The notes beneath the pieces are model-generated. The model was not told where the DNA came from. It worked only from the letters and a program-made list of their open reading frames with translations, and did no database searches. DNA of 64,000 bases, from positions 62,001 through 126,000 of the forward strand of contig NZ_VFAH01000009.1 of assembly GCF_008929045.1 (NCBI RefSeq), read 5' to 3'. Shown here in pieces: positions 29,491 through 39,160 of this stretch (within the stretch, counting starts at the first letter, position 1; every line of letters starts with the position of its first letter). Source of the stretch: Noviherbaspirillum aerium. GTDB lineage: Bacteria > Pseudomonadota > Gammaproteobacteria > Burkholderiales > Burkholderiaceae_D. Made by a program: the position numbers and the translations under genes.

Positions 29491-31043
29491 CAGCCTATGT
29501 CCTCGATGAATTCGGGACGCTGTTCCATGCGCATGGTGACGCGGAACAGACAGCCGGGATGTTTCGGATCATGGGAGTGGGGATTGTTGAAGATATCGAC
29601 GATGGCGTTATGCTGCTGGGTGATTTCGCGCACGATGGCCAGGCCAAGTCCGCTTCCTTCCACATTGCTGCCGAGAATGCGGTAGAAGCGCTCGAACACA
29701 TGGGCACGCTCGGCGGGCGGAATGCCGGGACCGGTATCTTCCACTTCCAGGATCGCCTCTTCTTCCGCGGCGTTCGCCCGCACCCGCACGGTGACGCTGC
29801 CGCCCGCCGGCGTGTAGCGCAGCGCATTGTCGATCAGGTTGGTCAGCATCTCGCGCAGCATGATGGGATTGCCCCTGACCATGATCGGATGTCCCGGCTG
29901 CTCGAAACCGAGATCGATGCGGTGCGCAAAGGATTGCTGCACCCAGTCGTGCACCACGTTGCGCGCCAGTTCCGACAGTTCCACCGGCACGAACGAGCCG
30001 GACTCGGGGTTCTGGTTTTCCGCGCGGGCCAGCGACAGCAGCTGGTTGACCAGGCGCGTCGCCGTTTCCGAGCTTTTCGACAATTGTTCCAGCGAGCGAT
30101 GGATTTCCTCCGGCCGCTCTTCCCGCAAGGCCAGCTCGGACTGCATGCGCATGCCGGCCAGCGGGGTCTTCATCTGATGCGCCGCATCGGCGATGAAGCG
30201 CTTTTGCATCTGGATGCTCTGCGACAGCCGTTCCAGCATCTCGTTGAGCGAGCGCACAAGAGGGGAAATTTCCTCCGGCACCTGGCCGGAATCGATCGGG
30301 CTCAGGTCGTCGGACCGCCTGGCGCGGATGCGCTGCTGCAATTCTGCCAGCGGCGACAGTCCGCGCGAGAGGGCGAACCAGACCAGCGCCAGGGCGATCG
30401 GCAGGATGATGAACTGCGGCAGGATCACCCCCTTGATGATTTCATTGGCCAGAAACGCCCGCTTGTCCAGCGTTTCCGCGACCTGGATCAGGGCGACCAT
30501 CGGCTCTCTCTTGCCGTTCGGGGGCGTGCGCGTCCGGCGCAAGTCGACGTAGACATACGCGACCCGCACATCCGTGCCGCGCATCGTATCGTTGCGGAAC
30601 TGGACTGAGCCCGACACCGGCTTTTCCTCGTCGACCGGCAGCGGCAGCTCCCGGTCGCCGTCGATCAGCTCTCCGCCGGGGCCGATGATCTGGAAGAAGA
30701 TGTTGTCGATATCATCGGCGCGCAGGATATCCCTTGCCGCTCCGGACAGCGGCGCGACGACCTTGCCGTTGACTTCCTTGACCTGCTGCGCCAGGACGAT
30801 GACGTTGTCGTCGAGCGCGCGGTCGAAGGGATGGTTGGCGATCGATTTCGCGACCAGATACGTAATCGCTATGCTCATCGGCCACAGCAGCAGCAGGGGC
30901 ACCAGCATCCAGTCGAGAATTTCGCCGAACAGCGAACGCTGGATGCGCTCTTCGGGCTGGGTGGCCACCTGGTCATACAGGTTGGACGATGTCGCGGCAG
31001 GACTTTCCTTGCCATCGGCATCTGCATGACGTGCTTCATTCAT
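29490..31043 (-). CDS. Sensor histidine kinase, TctE/QseC type
   Basis: A 517-residue inner-membrane kinase. Two spans (about 44-66 and around 210-230) border a periplasmic sensor region, followed by HAMP-like LAELQQRIRARRSDDLSPID, the H box AAHQMKTPLAGMRM, the N box MLTNLIDNALRYTP and G boxes DTGPGIPP and GSGLGLAIVREI. Start MNEARHADADG is chosen because the longer frame upstream overlaps the regulator. It is placed 8 bases after the response regulator and directly before the symporter, which suggests it senses or controls that uptake system. Confidence 0.92.
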   Translation of the reverse strand: MNEARHADADGKESPAATSSNLYDQVATQPEERIQRSLFGEILDWMLVPLLLLWPMSIAITYLVAKSIANHPFDRALDDNVIVLAQQVKEVNGKVVAPLSGAARDILRADDIDNIFFQIIGPGGELIDGDRELPLPVDEEKPVSGSVQFRNDTMRGTDVRVAYVYVDLRRTRTPPNGKREPMVALIQVAETLDKRAFLANEIIKGVILPQFIILPIALALVWFALSRGLSPLAELQQRIRARRSDDLSPIDSGQVPEEISPLVRSLNEMLERLSQSIQMQKRFIADAAHQMKTPLAGMRMQSELALREERPEEIHRSLEQLSKSSETATRLVNQLLSLARAENQNPESGSFVPVELSELARNVVHDWVQQSFAHRIDLGFEQPGHPIMVRGNPIMLREMLTNLIDNALRYTPAGGSVTVRVRANAAEEEAILEVEDTGPGIPPAERAHVFERFYRILGSNVEGSGLGLAIVREITQQHNAIVDIFNNPHSHDPKHPGCLFRVTMRMEQRPEFIEDIG

Positions 31044-31051
31044 GGGAAACT

Positions 31052-31750
31052 TCAGTTGGGCGGCGTGGCGTGATGAGCGGCATCGGAGAATTTTTCCAGG
31101 CAGTAGCCCAGTCCGCGAACGGTGGCGATCCGCACGCCGCCAACCTCGATTTTCTTGCGCAGGCGATGCACGTAGACTTCGATGGCGTTGTTGCTGACCT
31201 CCTCGCCCCATTCGCACAAATGGTCGACGAGCTGCTCTTTCGACACAAGGCGGCCGGTTCGCTGCAGCAGGACTTCCAGCAGGCCCAGTTCCCTGGCTGA
31301 CAGGTCGAGCATCTGCTCGTTCATGTAGGCGATGCGGCCAACCTGGTCATAAGACAGGGGCCCATGCTTGATGACGGTAGGTCCGCCCCCCGCGCCGCGC
31401 CGCGTCAGTGCGCGCACCCGCGCTTCCAGTTCGGACAGGGCGAAAGGCTTGGCCATGAAATCGTCCGCACCCAGGTCGAGCCCCTTGACGCGCTGCTCGA
31501 TCGAATCGCCGGCCGTCAGGATGAGCACCGGCAGCCGGGAATTGCGGGCCCGCAGCCGCCGCAGGACTTCAAGACCGGGCATCTTGGGCAGGCCGAGGTC
31601 GAGTATCAGCAGGTCGAAATCCTGGGTGGACAGCGCCGAATCGGCTTCCTGTCCATTCTTGACGCAGTCGGTCGCATAACCGGACTGGCGCAGGGAGCGG
31701 GTGAGCCCGTCGGCAAGTACACTATCGTCTTCGGCAAGCAGGATGCGCAT
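31052..31750 (-). CDS. OmpR-family response regulator, TctD type
   Basis: A 232-residue regulator. The receiver domain has acidic residues EDD at 7-9, phosphoacceptor Asp51 in LILDLGLP, and Lys in MAKPF. The C-terminal winged helix has LSARELGLLEVLLQRTGRLVSKEQLVDHLC and VYVHRLRKKI. An ATG at 31765 would add five residues. It is first in the operon regulator-kinase-DUF4212-symporter and is divergent from recA. Confidence 0.94.
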   Translation of the reverse strand: MRILLAEDDSVLADGLTRSLRQSGYATDCVKNGQEADSALSTQDFDLLILDLGLPKMPGLEVLRRLRARNSRLPVLILTAGDSIEQRVKGLDLGADDFMAKPFALSELEARVRALTRRGAGGGPTVIKHGPLSYDQVGRIAYMNEQMLDLSARELGLLEVLLQRTGRLVSKEQLVDHLCEWGEEVSNNAIEVYVHRLRKKIEVGGVRIATVRGLGYCLEKFSDAAHHATPPN

Positions 31751-31902
31751 GGTCAGGACCGGCAATCAGAGTAGGACAAGTCTATTGCTTTTCGTTAATA
31801 CCATCAAGGCGCTTCAAGGGGCATGTGACGGTACACTGATATTCATAGTAGTCAACTTTGCACCAGATGAAAATCGGTGAAATTTGGTGCTTGCGCCAAT
31901 CA

Positions 31903-31918
31903 CTGTTTTTTTATACAG
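31903..31918 (+). promoter_or_regulatory. LexA (SOS) box of recA
   Basis: CTGTTTTTTTATACAG fits CTGT-N8-ACAG exactly, the LexA operator of proteobacteria. It overlaps a likely -10 (TATACA, 31912-31917) about 90 bases before the recA ATG, a position suited to repression. Confidence 0.85.
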
Positions 31919-32008
31919 TACGTCTTGTGACATTGAAGGCCGCCTCCAGATAAGAGACTCAGCTCATTCAGCTCCATTTGAATACTTAACCGTCGAAAGA
32001 ATACAGTT

Positions 32009-33076
32009 ATGGACGACAAGAAAACAGCGCAAAACCCGGAAAAGAGCAAGGCACTCGCCGCGGCGCTGGCGCAAATTGAAAAGCAGTTCGGCAAGGGCTC
32101 CGTCATGCGCATGGTCGATGGCGCGGTCGCCGAGGAAGTGCAGGTTGTTTCGACGGGTTCTCTCGGTCTGGACATCGCGCTTGGCGTTGGCGGCTTGCCG
32201 CGGGGTCGCGTGGTCGAAATCTACGGACCGGAATCTTCCGGCAAAACGACACTGACACTGCAAGCTATTGCAGAAATGCAGAAACTGGGCGGCACCTGCG
32301 CCTTTATTGATGCGGAACATGCGCTCGACGTGGTCTACGCTCAGAAACTCGGCGTCAACCTGTCCGAATTGCTCATTTCCCAGCCGGACACGGGTGAGCA
32401 GGCGCTGGAAATCTGCGATGCGCTGGTACGCTCGGGCAGCGTTGACCTGGTTGTGGTCGACTCCGTGGCAGCTCTCACACCGCGCGCCGAGATCGAAGGC
32501 GATATGGGCGACTCCCTGCCGGGTCTGCAGGCCCGCCTGATGTCCCAGGCACTGCGCAAGCTGACCGGCAGCATCAACCGTACGAATACGCTGGTCATCT
32601 TCATTAACCAGATTCGCATGAAGATCGGTGTCATGTTCGGCAATCCGGAAACCACCACCGGCGGCAATGCACTGAAGTTCTATGCATCGGTTCGCCTGGA
32701 TATCCGCCGTACCGGCTCGATCAAGTCGGGTGACGAAGTGATCGGCAACGAGACCAAGGTCAAGGTTGTCAAGAACAAGGTTGCTCCTCCATTCAGGGAA
32801 GCGCATTTCGATATCCTGTATGGCGAAGGCACTTCCCGTGAAGGCGAAATCCTGGACTTGGGCGCCGAAGCCAAGATCGTCGAAAAATCGGGCGCATGGT
32901 ACAGCTACAACGGCGAACGCATCGGTCAGGGCAAGGACAATGCCCGTACCTACCTGCGCGAGCATCCTGAACTGTCGCGTGAAATCGAAAACAAGGTGCG
33001 TGCCTCGCTCGGCGTGCCGGAACTGCCGCCCGCAAGCGCAGGTTCTTCGGTAGCTGCGCAGGCCGCGGAAGAGTAA
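32009..33076 (+). CDS. recA: Recombinase RecA
   Basis: RecA forms filaments on single-stranded DNA for homologous recombination and induces SOS by promoting LexA self-cleavage. The 355 residues contain Walker A GPESSGKT (73-80), Walker [11 protein letters not shown], loop L1 [15 protein letters not shown] and loop L2 region [25 protein letters not shown], plus a C-terminal acidic tail. An SOS box precedes it, a strong terminator follows it, and recX lies 299 bases downstream. Confidence 0.99.
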   Translation: MDDKKTAQNPEKSKALAAALAQIEKQFGKGSVMRMVDGAVAEEVQVVSTGSLGLDIALGVGGLPRGRVVEIYGPESSGKTTLTLQAIAEMQKLGGTCAFIDAEHALDVVYAQKLGVNLSELLISQPDTGEQALEICDALVRSGSVDLVVVDSVAALTPRAEIEGDMGDSLPGLQARLMSQALRKLTGSINRTNTLVIFINQIRMKIGVMFGNPETTTGGNALKFYASVRLDIRRTGSIKSGDEVIGNETKVKVVKNKVAPPFREAHFDILYGEGTSREGEILDLGAEAKIVEKSGAWYSYNGERIGQGKDNARTYLREHPELSREIENKVRASLGVPELPPASAGSSVAAQAAEE

Positions 33077-33086
33077 AACGGACCAG

Positions 33087-33122
33087 GGCAGAAGCGATCA
33101 GGTATTGCTTCTGCCTTTTTCT
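33087..33122 (+). terminator. Intrinsic terminator of recA
   Basis: GGCAGAAGC (33087-33095) pairs perfectly with GCTTCTGCC (33107-33115) and is followed by a T-run. It implies recX is mostly transcribed from read-through or its own promoter. The rest of the gap (33123-33375) holds nothing I can name. Confidence 0.88.
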
Positions 33123-33375
33123 TCAATGTGGTTACTTCGCGTGAGAGAGCCCGCGCCGCAGTTTGAAGATGCAATGGAGCGCCGAAGCCGATGGAAACCG
33201 TCAAAGGTCATGATGTCGGCAAGGTGTTCTTCGATCGTTGTCTGGCTTGAGCGGATCGCGAGCCGCCAGGTCCGGCGATGTTCCAGGGTGTTGCCTGCAT
33301 TGCAATGACATTCCGGTGACAGTACGACACGACTTGCAGTGCAGCAGACCGGTGCAATCCTCATTCTGATCCATC

Positions 33376-33831
33376 ATGGCAAAGCCTCAATTGAGCCTGA
33401 AGGCGCGGGCTCTGAAGTATCTCTCTTCGCGGGAACATAGCCGTCTCGAACTGGGACGCAAGCTGTCCCGTCATGCGCAGGAGGGCGACGATGTGGAAGC
33501 GTTGCTCGACTGGCTGGAATCCTCCAAATTCCTTTCCCAATCCCGTTTCTCGGAATCTCTGGTTCACCGCCGCGCCTCGCGTTTCGGCAATTCCCGGATA
33601 CTATCCGAGCTGCAGAGCCATGGCATCGATGCCGCTGCAATCAGCGAGATCAAGACCAACCTCGTCCAGGACGAAGCCGCCCGTGCAAAAGAAGTCTGGT
33701 CGAAGCGTTTTCGCCAGGCGCCTGCCGATGCGGCCGAGCGCGCCAAGCAAATGCGCTTTCTCCAGCAGCGAGGCTTCTCCCACTCCGCCATCCGTGCCGC
33801 GATGCGCGCGGCCGAGACCGACGAAGATTGA
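33376..33831 (+). CDS. recX: Regulatory protein RecX
   Basis: RecX binds and inhibits RecA filaments. The 151 residues are almost wholly helical repeats, with [44 protein letters not shown] and [15 protein letters not shown], the three-repeat pattern of the family. It lies downstream of recA, as usual, but beyond a strong terminator. Confidence 0.93.
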   Translation: MAKPQLSLKARALKYLSSREHSRLELGRKLSRHAQEGDDVEALLDWLESSKFLSQSRFSESLVHRRASRFGNSRILSELQSHGIDAAAISEIKTNLVQDEAARAKEVWSKRFRQAPADAAERAKQMRFLQQRGFSHSAIRAAMRAAETDED

Positions 33832-33990
33832 ATCGTTGCGGCGCCGTCCCTGTTCATCCAGGCTGCAAGCTAAGTTATAGATAAAACGAAGCTCACGATA
33901 TTCGCCCTGTGAATACTATACGTGAGTGCACCGTTAAAGTGCGGTAATTTATTGATAACTGCGGCTAACTTTCATTTCGGAAATTTCAAG

Positions 33991-34021
33991 TTGGCTATGT
34001 AATCCGGACCTGTGCTACACT
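33991..34021 (+). promoter_or_regulatory. Candidate promoter of the DUF2889 gene
   Basis: TTGGCT (33991-33996) and TACACT (34016-34021), preceded by TG two bases upstream (extended -10), are 19 bases apart. It is about 100 bases before the gene. The spacing is long, so this is tentative. Confidence 0.35.
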
Positions 34022-34124
34022 CTCGGGGTTTTTGCAGCGCCGCATGAGCGGCTGTTGCCGTAGAAACTGCGGCAGCGACACGCAAATGCGGCATATTTTC
34101 GCCGCTTCACAGGCATTGGTTGTT

Positions 34125-34706
34125 ATGCCCTTATCTCCGCCGTCATCACGCCGTGCCTTGAGGCACACCCGCGCAATCCATATCGAAGCGTTCGCACGCG
34201 ATGATGGGCTGTGGGACATCGACGCGCGCATCACCGATACCAAAACCCGTGACAGCAAGCTCGCTTCTGGCGTGCGCCCGGCCGGCGCGCCCATCCACGA
34301 CCTGTCGCTGCGCCTGACCATCGATCTGCAGCTTAACGTGGTCAACGCCGAAGCCGTATCCGACGCGGTGCCATACCCCGGCTACTGCGACACGATCGGG
34401 CCCGACTACAGCAAGCTGGTCGGCCTCAACCTGCTCAAGGGCTTCCGTGACGGCGTCAGGCAGCGCATGGCCGGCATCCAGGGCTGCACCCATCTGACCG
34501 AACTCGCGCAAGTCCTCCCGACCGCCGCGGTTCAGGCGTTCGCCGGCGATGTCATTGACACCCGCGACGGCGATCAGGCGGATGATCAGCAACAAAAACC
34601 ATTTCAACTCGACCGCTGCCATGCCTTGCGCACCGACGGCGGGGCAGTCGCACGATTCTATCCGCGCTGGGCGGTAAAGTCGGAAGCCACAACCGAACCC
34701 AGTTAA
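34125..34706 (+). CDS. DUF2889 family protein
   Basis: A 193-residue cytoplasmic protein. The start MPLSPPSSRRALRHTRAI and the following DGLWDIDARITDTK are characteristic of DUF2889, a family common in beta- and gammaproteobacteria with no known activity. YCDTIGPDYSKLVGLNLLKGFRDGV and GCTHLTELAQVLP are also conserved in the family as I know it. I prefer the ATG at 34125; a longer frame starts at 34032. It sits between recX and sucC, and no function can be deduced. Confidence 0.85.
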   Translation: MPLSPPSSRRALRHTRAIHIEAFARDDGLWDIDARITDTKTRDSKLASGVRPAGAPIHDLSLRLTIDLQLNVVNAEAVSDAVPYPGYCDTIGPDYSKLVGLNLLKGFRDGVRQRMAGIQGCTHLTELAQVLPTAAVQAFAGDVIDTRDGDQADDQQQKPFQLDRCHALRTDGGAVARFYPRWAVKSEATTEPS

Positions 34707-34750
34707 TCCACAAGTTTCATTTTTTACTAAGCGTCTGAAGGGAAGCTCGC

Positions 34751-35917
34751 ATGAAAATCCATGAGTATCAGGGCAAAGAAATCCTCCGTAAGTACGGAGT
34801 GACGGTTCCGCGCGGTATCCCGTGCTTTTCCGTAGAAGAAGCGGTCAAGGCGGCCGAAACCCTGGGAGGCCCGGTGTGGGTCGTCAAGGCACAAATCCAT
34901 GCGGGCGGCCGTGGCAAGGGCGGCGGCGTCAAGGTTGCCAAGTCGCTCGACCAGGTCAAGGAATACGCTGACGCCATCATGGGCATGCAGCTCGTCACGC
35001 ACCAGACCGGTCCTGACGGCCAGAAGGTGCGCCGCCTGCTGATCGAAGAAGGCGCCGACATCAAGAAGGAGCTGTATGTCTCCATGGTCACCGACCGTGT
35101 CAGCCAGCGCGTTGTCCTGATGGCGTCCAGCGAAGGCGGCATGGATATCGAAGAAGTCGCGGAAAAGCATCCTGAACTGATTCACAAGGTCGTGATCGAC
35201 CCGGCAACCGGCCTGACCGATGCCGATGCGGATTCCATCTCCGCCAAGATCGGCGTGCCGTCCGGCTCCATCGCCGACGCACGCAAGCAGCTGCAGGGCC
35301 TCTACAAGGCTTACTGGGAAACCGATTCGTCGCTGGCTGAAATCAACCCGCTGATCCTGACCGGCGACGGCAAGGTCATCGCCCTGGACGCGAAGTTCAA
35401 CTTCGACTCCAATTCGCTGTTCCGCCAGCCCGAAATCGTCGCCATGCGCGACCTCGACGAAGAAGATCCGGCTGAAGTCGAAGCATCCAAGTTCGACCTC
35501 GCCTACATCTCCCTCGACGGCAACATCGGCTGCCTGGTCAACGGCGCCGGCCTGGCCATGGCCACCATGGACACCATCAAGCTGTTCGGCGGCGAGCCGG
35601 CCAACTTCCTCGACGTCGGCGGCGGCGCCACAGCCGAGAAGGTCACCGAAGCCTTCAAGATCATGCTGAAGAACCCCGGCCTGAAAGCCATCCTGGTCAA
35701 CATCTTCGGCGGCATCATGCGCTGCGATGTGATCGCCGAAGGCGTGATCACCGCATCCAAGGCCGTTTCCCTCAAGGTGCCGCTCGTCGTGCGCATGAAG
35801 GGCACCAACGAAGACCTGGGCAAGAAGATGCTGGCCGAATCCGGCCTGCCGATCATCTCGGCCGACACCATGGAAGAAGCCGCGCAGAAAGTCGTTGCCG
35901 CGGCCAACGGTAAATAA
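34751..35917 (+). CDS. sucC: Succinyl-CoA synthetase beta subunit
   Basis: SucC, with SucD, makes succinate and ATP (or GTP) from succinyl-CoA in the citric acid cycle. The 388 residues begin [17 protein letters not shown] and contain the ATP-grasp motifs [29 protein letters not shown] and [15 protein letters not shown], all full length. It is 14 bases upstream of sucD and forms a two-gene operon with it. Confidence 0.99.
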   Translation: MKIHEYQGKEILRKYGVTVPRGIPCFSVEEAVKAAETLGGPVWVVKAQIHAGGRGKGGGVKVAKSLDQVKEYADAIMGMQLVTHQTGPDGQKVRRLLIEEGADIKKELYVSMVTDRVSQRVVLMASSEGGMDIEEVAEKHPELIHKVVIDPATGLTDADADSISAKIGVPSGSIADARKQLQGLYKAYWETDSSLAEINPLILTGDGKVIALDAKFNFDSNSLFRQPEIVAMRDLDEEDPAEVEASKFDLAYISLDGNIGCLVNGAGLAMATMDTIKLFGGEPANFLDVGGGATAEKVTEAFKIMLKNPGLKAILVNIFGGIMRCDVIAEGVITASKAVSLKVPLVVRMKGTNEDLGKKMLAESGLPIISADTMEEAAQKVVAAANGK

Positions 35918-35931
35918 TCGAGGGAAGAAAT

Positions 35932-36813
35932 ATGTCGATTCTGATCAATAAAGACACCAAAGTCATCACGCAAGGCATCACCGGCAAGACCGGCCAGTTC
36001 CACACACGCATGTGCCGCGAATATGCCAACGGCAAGAACGCGTTCGTCGCAGGCGTGAATCCGAAGAAGGCCGGTGAAGATTTCGAAGGCATTCCGATCT
36101 TTGCCAACGTCAAGGACGCAAAAGACAAGACCGGCGCCACCGTGTCGGTCATCTACGTGCCGCCGGCAGGCGCGGCAGCCGCCATCTGGGAAGCCGTCGA
36201 AGCCGAACTCGACCTGGCCATCTGCATCACCGAAGGCATCCCGGTTCGCGACATGCTCGCACTGAAGGACCGCATGGCCAAGGCCGGCAGCAAGACCCTG
36301 CTGCTCGGACCGAACTGCCCGGGCCTGATCACGCCTGACGAAATCAAGATCGGCATCATGCCGGGCCACATCCACAAGAAAGGCCGCATCGGCGTCGTCT
36401 CCCGTTCGGGCACGCTGACCTATGAAGCCGTCGGTCAGCTGACCGCGCTCGGCCTGGGCCAGTCTTCCGCAGTCGGTATCGGCGGCGACCCGATCAACGG
36501 TCTCAAGCACATCGACGTCATGAAGGCGTTCAATGATGACCCCGAGACCGATGCCGTCATCATGATCGGCGAGATTGGCGGTCCGGATGAAGCCAATGCG
36601 GCGCGCTGGATCAAGGACAACATGAAGAAGCCGGTGATCGGCTTCATCGCCGGCGTCACCGCGCCCCCGGGCAAGCGCATGGGCCATGCCGGCGCGCTGA
36701 TCTCCGGCGGCGACGACACCGCGCAAGCCAAGCTGGACATCATGGAAGAGTGCGGCATCAAGGTCACCAAGAACCCGTCCGAGATGGGCCGTCTGCTGAA
36801 AGCGGTACTGTAA
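35932..36813 (+). CDS. sucD: Succinyl-CoA synthetase alpha subunit
   Basis: SucD binds CoA and carries the phosphorylated histidine. The 293 residues start MSILINKDTKVITQGITGKTGQFHT, with GPNCPGLI and KKGRIGVVSRSGTLTYEAV. The active-site His lies in the conserved GHAGALISGG. It follows sucC by 14 bases and is closed by a strong terminator. Confidence 0.99.
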   Translation: MSILINKDTKVITQGITGKTGQFHTRMCREYANGKNAFVAGVNPKKAGEDFEGIPIFANVKDAKDKTGATVSVIYVPPAGAAAAIWEAVEAELDLAICITEGIPVRDMLALKDRMAKAGSKTLLLGPNCPGLITPDEIKIGIMPGHIHKKGRIGVVSRSGTLTYEAVGQLTALGLGQSSAVGIGGDPINGLKHIDVMKAFNDDPETDAVIMIGEIGGPDEANAARWIKDNMKKPVIGFIAGVTAPPGKRMGHAGALISGGDDTAQAKLDIMEECGIKVTKNPSEMGRLLKAVL

Positions 36814-36856
36814 TCGCGTAACAGGCCATGCGGCGGCCACCGCCGCAGCATCAATG

Positions 36857-36888
36857 ATGGGGAGCATTCGTGCTCCCCATTTTTTATT
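36857..36888 (+). terminator. Intrinsic terminator of sucCD
   Basis: ATGGGGAGC (36857-36865) pairs perfectly with GCTCCCCAT (36872-36880) across a 6-base loop, followed by a T-run ending in ATTTC. Confidence 0.92.
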
Positions 36889-37021
36889 TCCGCACGCCTG
36901 GCACCGCCTTCGCCCTCCGGCACCGCCGCCCGGGCAAAGGGCGGAAGACAGACTGCGGTTCGCAGCATTTCACCTTGCCAGTTTGGAAATGTACGGCCCG
37001 CGTGGACGTATAATCTATGTC

Positions 37022-37831
37022 ATGGATCCGAAACCCATTCTCGAATTCGCCGCAAGAACGGATACCGGCATGGTGCGCTCGCATAATGAAGATGCGATCC
37101 ACGCAAGTCCGGAGCACGCCTTTGCCGTTCTGGCCGACGGCATGGGCGGCTACAACGCCGGCGAAGTCGCCAGCGCGATGGCCGTCGAAGCGGTTCGGTC
37201 GCGCCTGCAAGCCGAGCTGCCGAACCTGCCCGCGCGACGCCGGGAACCATTCACGCTCCAGCTGCTGAACGCAGCAATTCACGATGCCAACAAGGCCATC
37301 CTCGCTGCCGCCGAATCGGAAAGCCAGTATCGCGGCATGGGCACCACCATTGTTGCCGCAATATTCGACGAAGACAGGCTTGCGCTTGCCCATGTGGGCG
37401 ACTCCCGCGCCTACCGGCTGCGCCAGGATGAACTGGTCCAGATCACCAGGGACCATTCCCTGGTGCAGGAACAGATTGATGCCGGCCTTGTCGATCCCGC
37501 ATCGGCAGCTTATGCTTTGCACCGCAATCTGGTGACCCGGGCGGTCGGCGTCGATCCCGAGATGGAGGTCGAGCTGCATCTGCATCCTGTCGAGGAAGGC
37601 GATGTGTACCTGCTCTGCTCCGACGGATTGTCCGACATGCTCGACGCCGGCGGCATCACGGGCATCTTGCGGGCACATCCGGATTCGCTGGATGCGGCAT
37701 GCGAAACGCTGGTTGCGCAAGCCAATGCAATGGGCGGTCACGATAATATTTCAGTCATCCTGATCCGGGTGCAGTCACTTTCTTTACAGCCGGGCGGGGT
37801 CCTGAGTCGGGTGCTCAAGTGGATAAGCTGA
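37022..37831 (+). CDS. PP2C-type serine/threonine phosphatase
   Basis: A 269-residue cytoplasmic phosphatase of the PppA/Stp1 type. Metal-binding residues are visible in SHNEDAI (Asp24), VLADGMGGYN (Asp39), HVGDSRAYRLR, CSDGLSDML and GGHDNISVI. It dephosphorylates Ser/Thr in partner proteins. Start MDPKPILEFAARTDTG is chosen over an ATG at 36854 that would lie inside the sucD terminator. A FHA-domain gene follows 32 bases later; no kinase is in the window. Confidence 0.9.
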   Translation: MDPKPILEFAARTDTGMVRSHNEDAIHASPEHAFAVLADGMGGYNAGEVASAMAVEAVRSRLQAELPNLPARRREPFTLQLLNAAIHDANKAILAAAESESQYRGMGTTIVAAIFDEDRLALAHVGDSRAYRLRQDELVQITRDHSLVQEQIDAGLVDPASAAYALHRNLVTRAVGVDPEMEVELHLHPVEEGDVYLLCSDGLSDMLDAGGITGILRAHPDSLDAACETLVAQANAMGGHDNISVILIRVQSLSLQPGGVLSRVLKWIS

Positions 37832-37863
37832 GCAGGTCCCGACATCGGGCAGCGAGGGGCAAC

Positions 37864-38448
37864 GTGGCAAAAATCATTGTGTCATCAGAAAACGGCGTGT
37901 TGCGGGAACATGATCTCGACAAGGAGCGCAGCACCATCGGGCGGGCGCCGCACAACGACCTGGTTCTGGATGATCTGGCCGTCAGCGGCATGCATGCCGC
38001 GATTGTGCTTGCCGCCGACGGACCTTATATCGAGGATCTGAACAGCACCAATGGCACCCAGATCAACGGACAGCCTTTCAAGAAGCATTTCCTCCAGCAT
38101 GACGATGTCGTCACGCTCGCGCACTACCGGCTGCATTTTGTTGCGGAAGGCGGGGTCGGTCCGAGCAAGGAAAGACAGGCGCCGGCCGGCGCGCGGCTAT
38201 GCATGCTGAATGGGCCCATGTCGGGCAAGGAAATCATGGTCCGGGAAACGCTGACCACCATCGGGCGGCCCGGCGTCGGCGTGGCCGGCCTGGTATGCGA
38301 GGCCGGCGGCTATAGGCTGGTGCATGTGGAAGGCAAGATACGGCCCATGATCAACGGCGCATTGATGGACGGCGAAAGCTGGGGAATCTCCGACGGCGAT
38401 GTGCTGGACATCGCCGGGGTCAAGATGAAGTTTGCCGTGACGGGCTAG
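37864..38448 (+). CDS. Tandem FHA-domain protein
   Basis: A 194-residue protein starting at GTG (MAKIIVSSENG), with GAGGGG four bases before it. The first FHA domain (about 1-95) has the phosphothreonine-binding residues: GRAPHND (Arg27), SGMH (Ser41, His44) and NSTNGT (Asn63). The second (about 115-194) keeps the fold pattern (TIGRPG, DGDVLDI) but lacks the SxxH and NG motifs and is probably non-binding. An ATG at 37819 overlaps the phosphatase end, but its extra residues are not conserved. It likely works with the upstream PP2C phosphatase. Confidence 0.88.
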   Translation: MAKIIVSSENGVLREHDLDKERSTIGRAPHNDLVLDDLAVSGMHAAIVLAADGPYIEDLNSTNGTQINGQPFKKHFLQHDDVVTLAHYRLHFVAEGGVGPSKERQAPAGARLCMLNGPMSGKEIMVRETLTTIGRPGVGVAGLVCEAGGYRLVHVEGKIRPMINGALMDGESWGISDGDVLDIAGVKMKFAVTG

Positions 38449-38564
38449 ACAGCACGCCGGATGATAAGAGCGTCTATCAACATGACGATGGCAAGGCGCC
38501 CCGACGAAGACAACAGTACAGACATACGGCAAGGAGGTGCAGCGCGGCAAGCGGCATGTTGATT

Positions 38565-39104
38565 TTAAGGCGCGACTGCTGCATTCCAGTCGCCCGACTT
38601 GCCGCCCCGTTTCTCCAGCACCTGCACGTCGGTGATGCGCATGCCGCGGTCGACCGCCTTGCACATGTCATAAATCGTCAGCAAGCCGATCTGCACTGCC
38701 GTCAATGCTTCCATCTCCACGCCGGTCTTGCCGCGGGTTTCCACCTGGGCGGTGCAGAGAATCGATGATGATGCTTCATCGGGTTCGAATTCCACATTCA
38801 CGCGCGTCAGCGCCAGCGGATGGCAAAGCGGAATCAGGTCGCTGGTTTTCTTCGCGGCCATGATGGCGGCGATCCTCGCTATGCCCAGCACATCGCCTTT
38901 CTTGGCCGTCCCGGATAGCACGATGGCAAGCGTTTCCGCCTTCATGCCGATCCTGCCCGTTGCCACCGCCACGCGATGGGTTTCATCCTTGGCGCCGACA
39001 TCCACCATGTGGGCCTGGCCGCTTGCATCAAAATGCGTCAGGCCGCTGCCGGCAGTTCCGGGAGCCTGCTGCGCCAGCCCTTCCTTCTGTTCTTTTGTGT
39101 CCAT
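38565..39104 (-). CDS. moaC: Cyclic pyranopterin monophosphate synthase
   Basis: MoaC makes cyclic pyranopterin monophosphate in molybdenum-cofactor synthesis, together with MoaA. The 179 residues include the family core [49 protein letters not shown] and the terminal [10 protein letters not shown]. An ATG at 39113 adds three residues. It stands alone, divergent from the M48 protease. Confidence 0.97.
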   Translation of the reverse strand: MDTKEQKEGLAQQAPGTAGSGLTHFDASGQAHMVDVGAKDETHRVAVATGRIGMKAETLAIVLSGTAKKGDVLGIARIAAIMAAKKTSDLIPLCHPLALTRVNVEFEPDEASSSILCTAQVETRGKTGVEMEALTAVQIGLLTIYDMCKAVDRGMRITDVQVLEKRGGKSGDWNAAVAP

Positions 39105-39160
39105 AGGTAACAAATTTGAATGCGTGGTGCACGGGATTGAGGTCGCGGTATCATAGCACC

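Noticed and set aside
36854-37021. Upstream start of the PP2C gene
   Set aside because: The ATG at 36854 lies inside the sucCD terminator, and the added residues are unlike any PP2C; the ATG at 37022 is kept.
38550-38768. Plus-strand frame antisense to moaC, preceded by AAGGAGG
   Set aside because: The ribosome-like site is good, but the protein has no features and covers the well-supported moaC on the other strand; probably chance.
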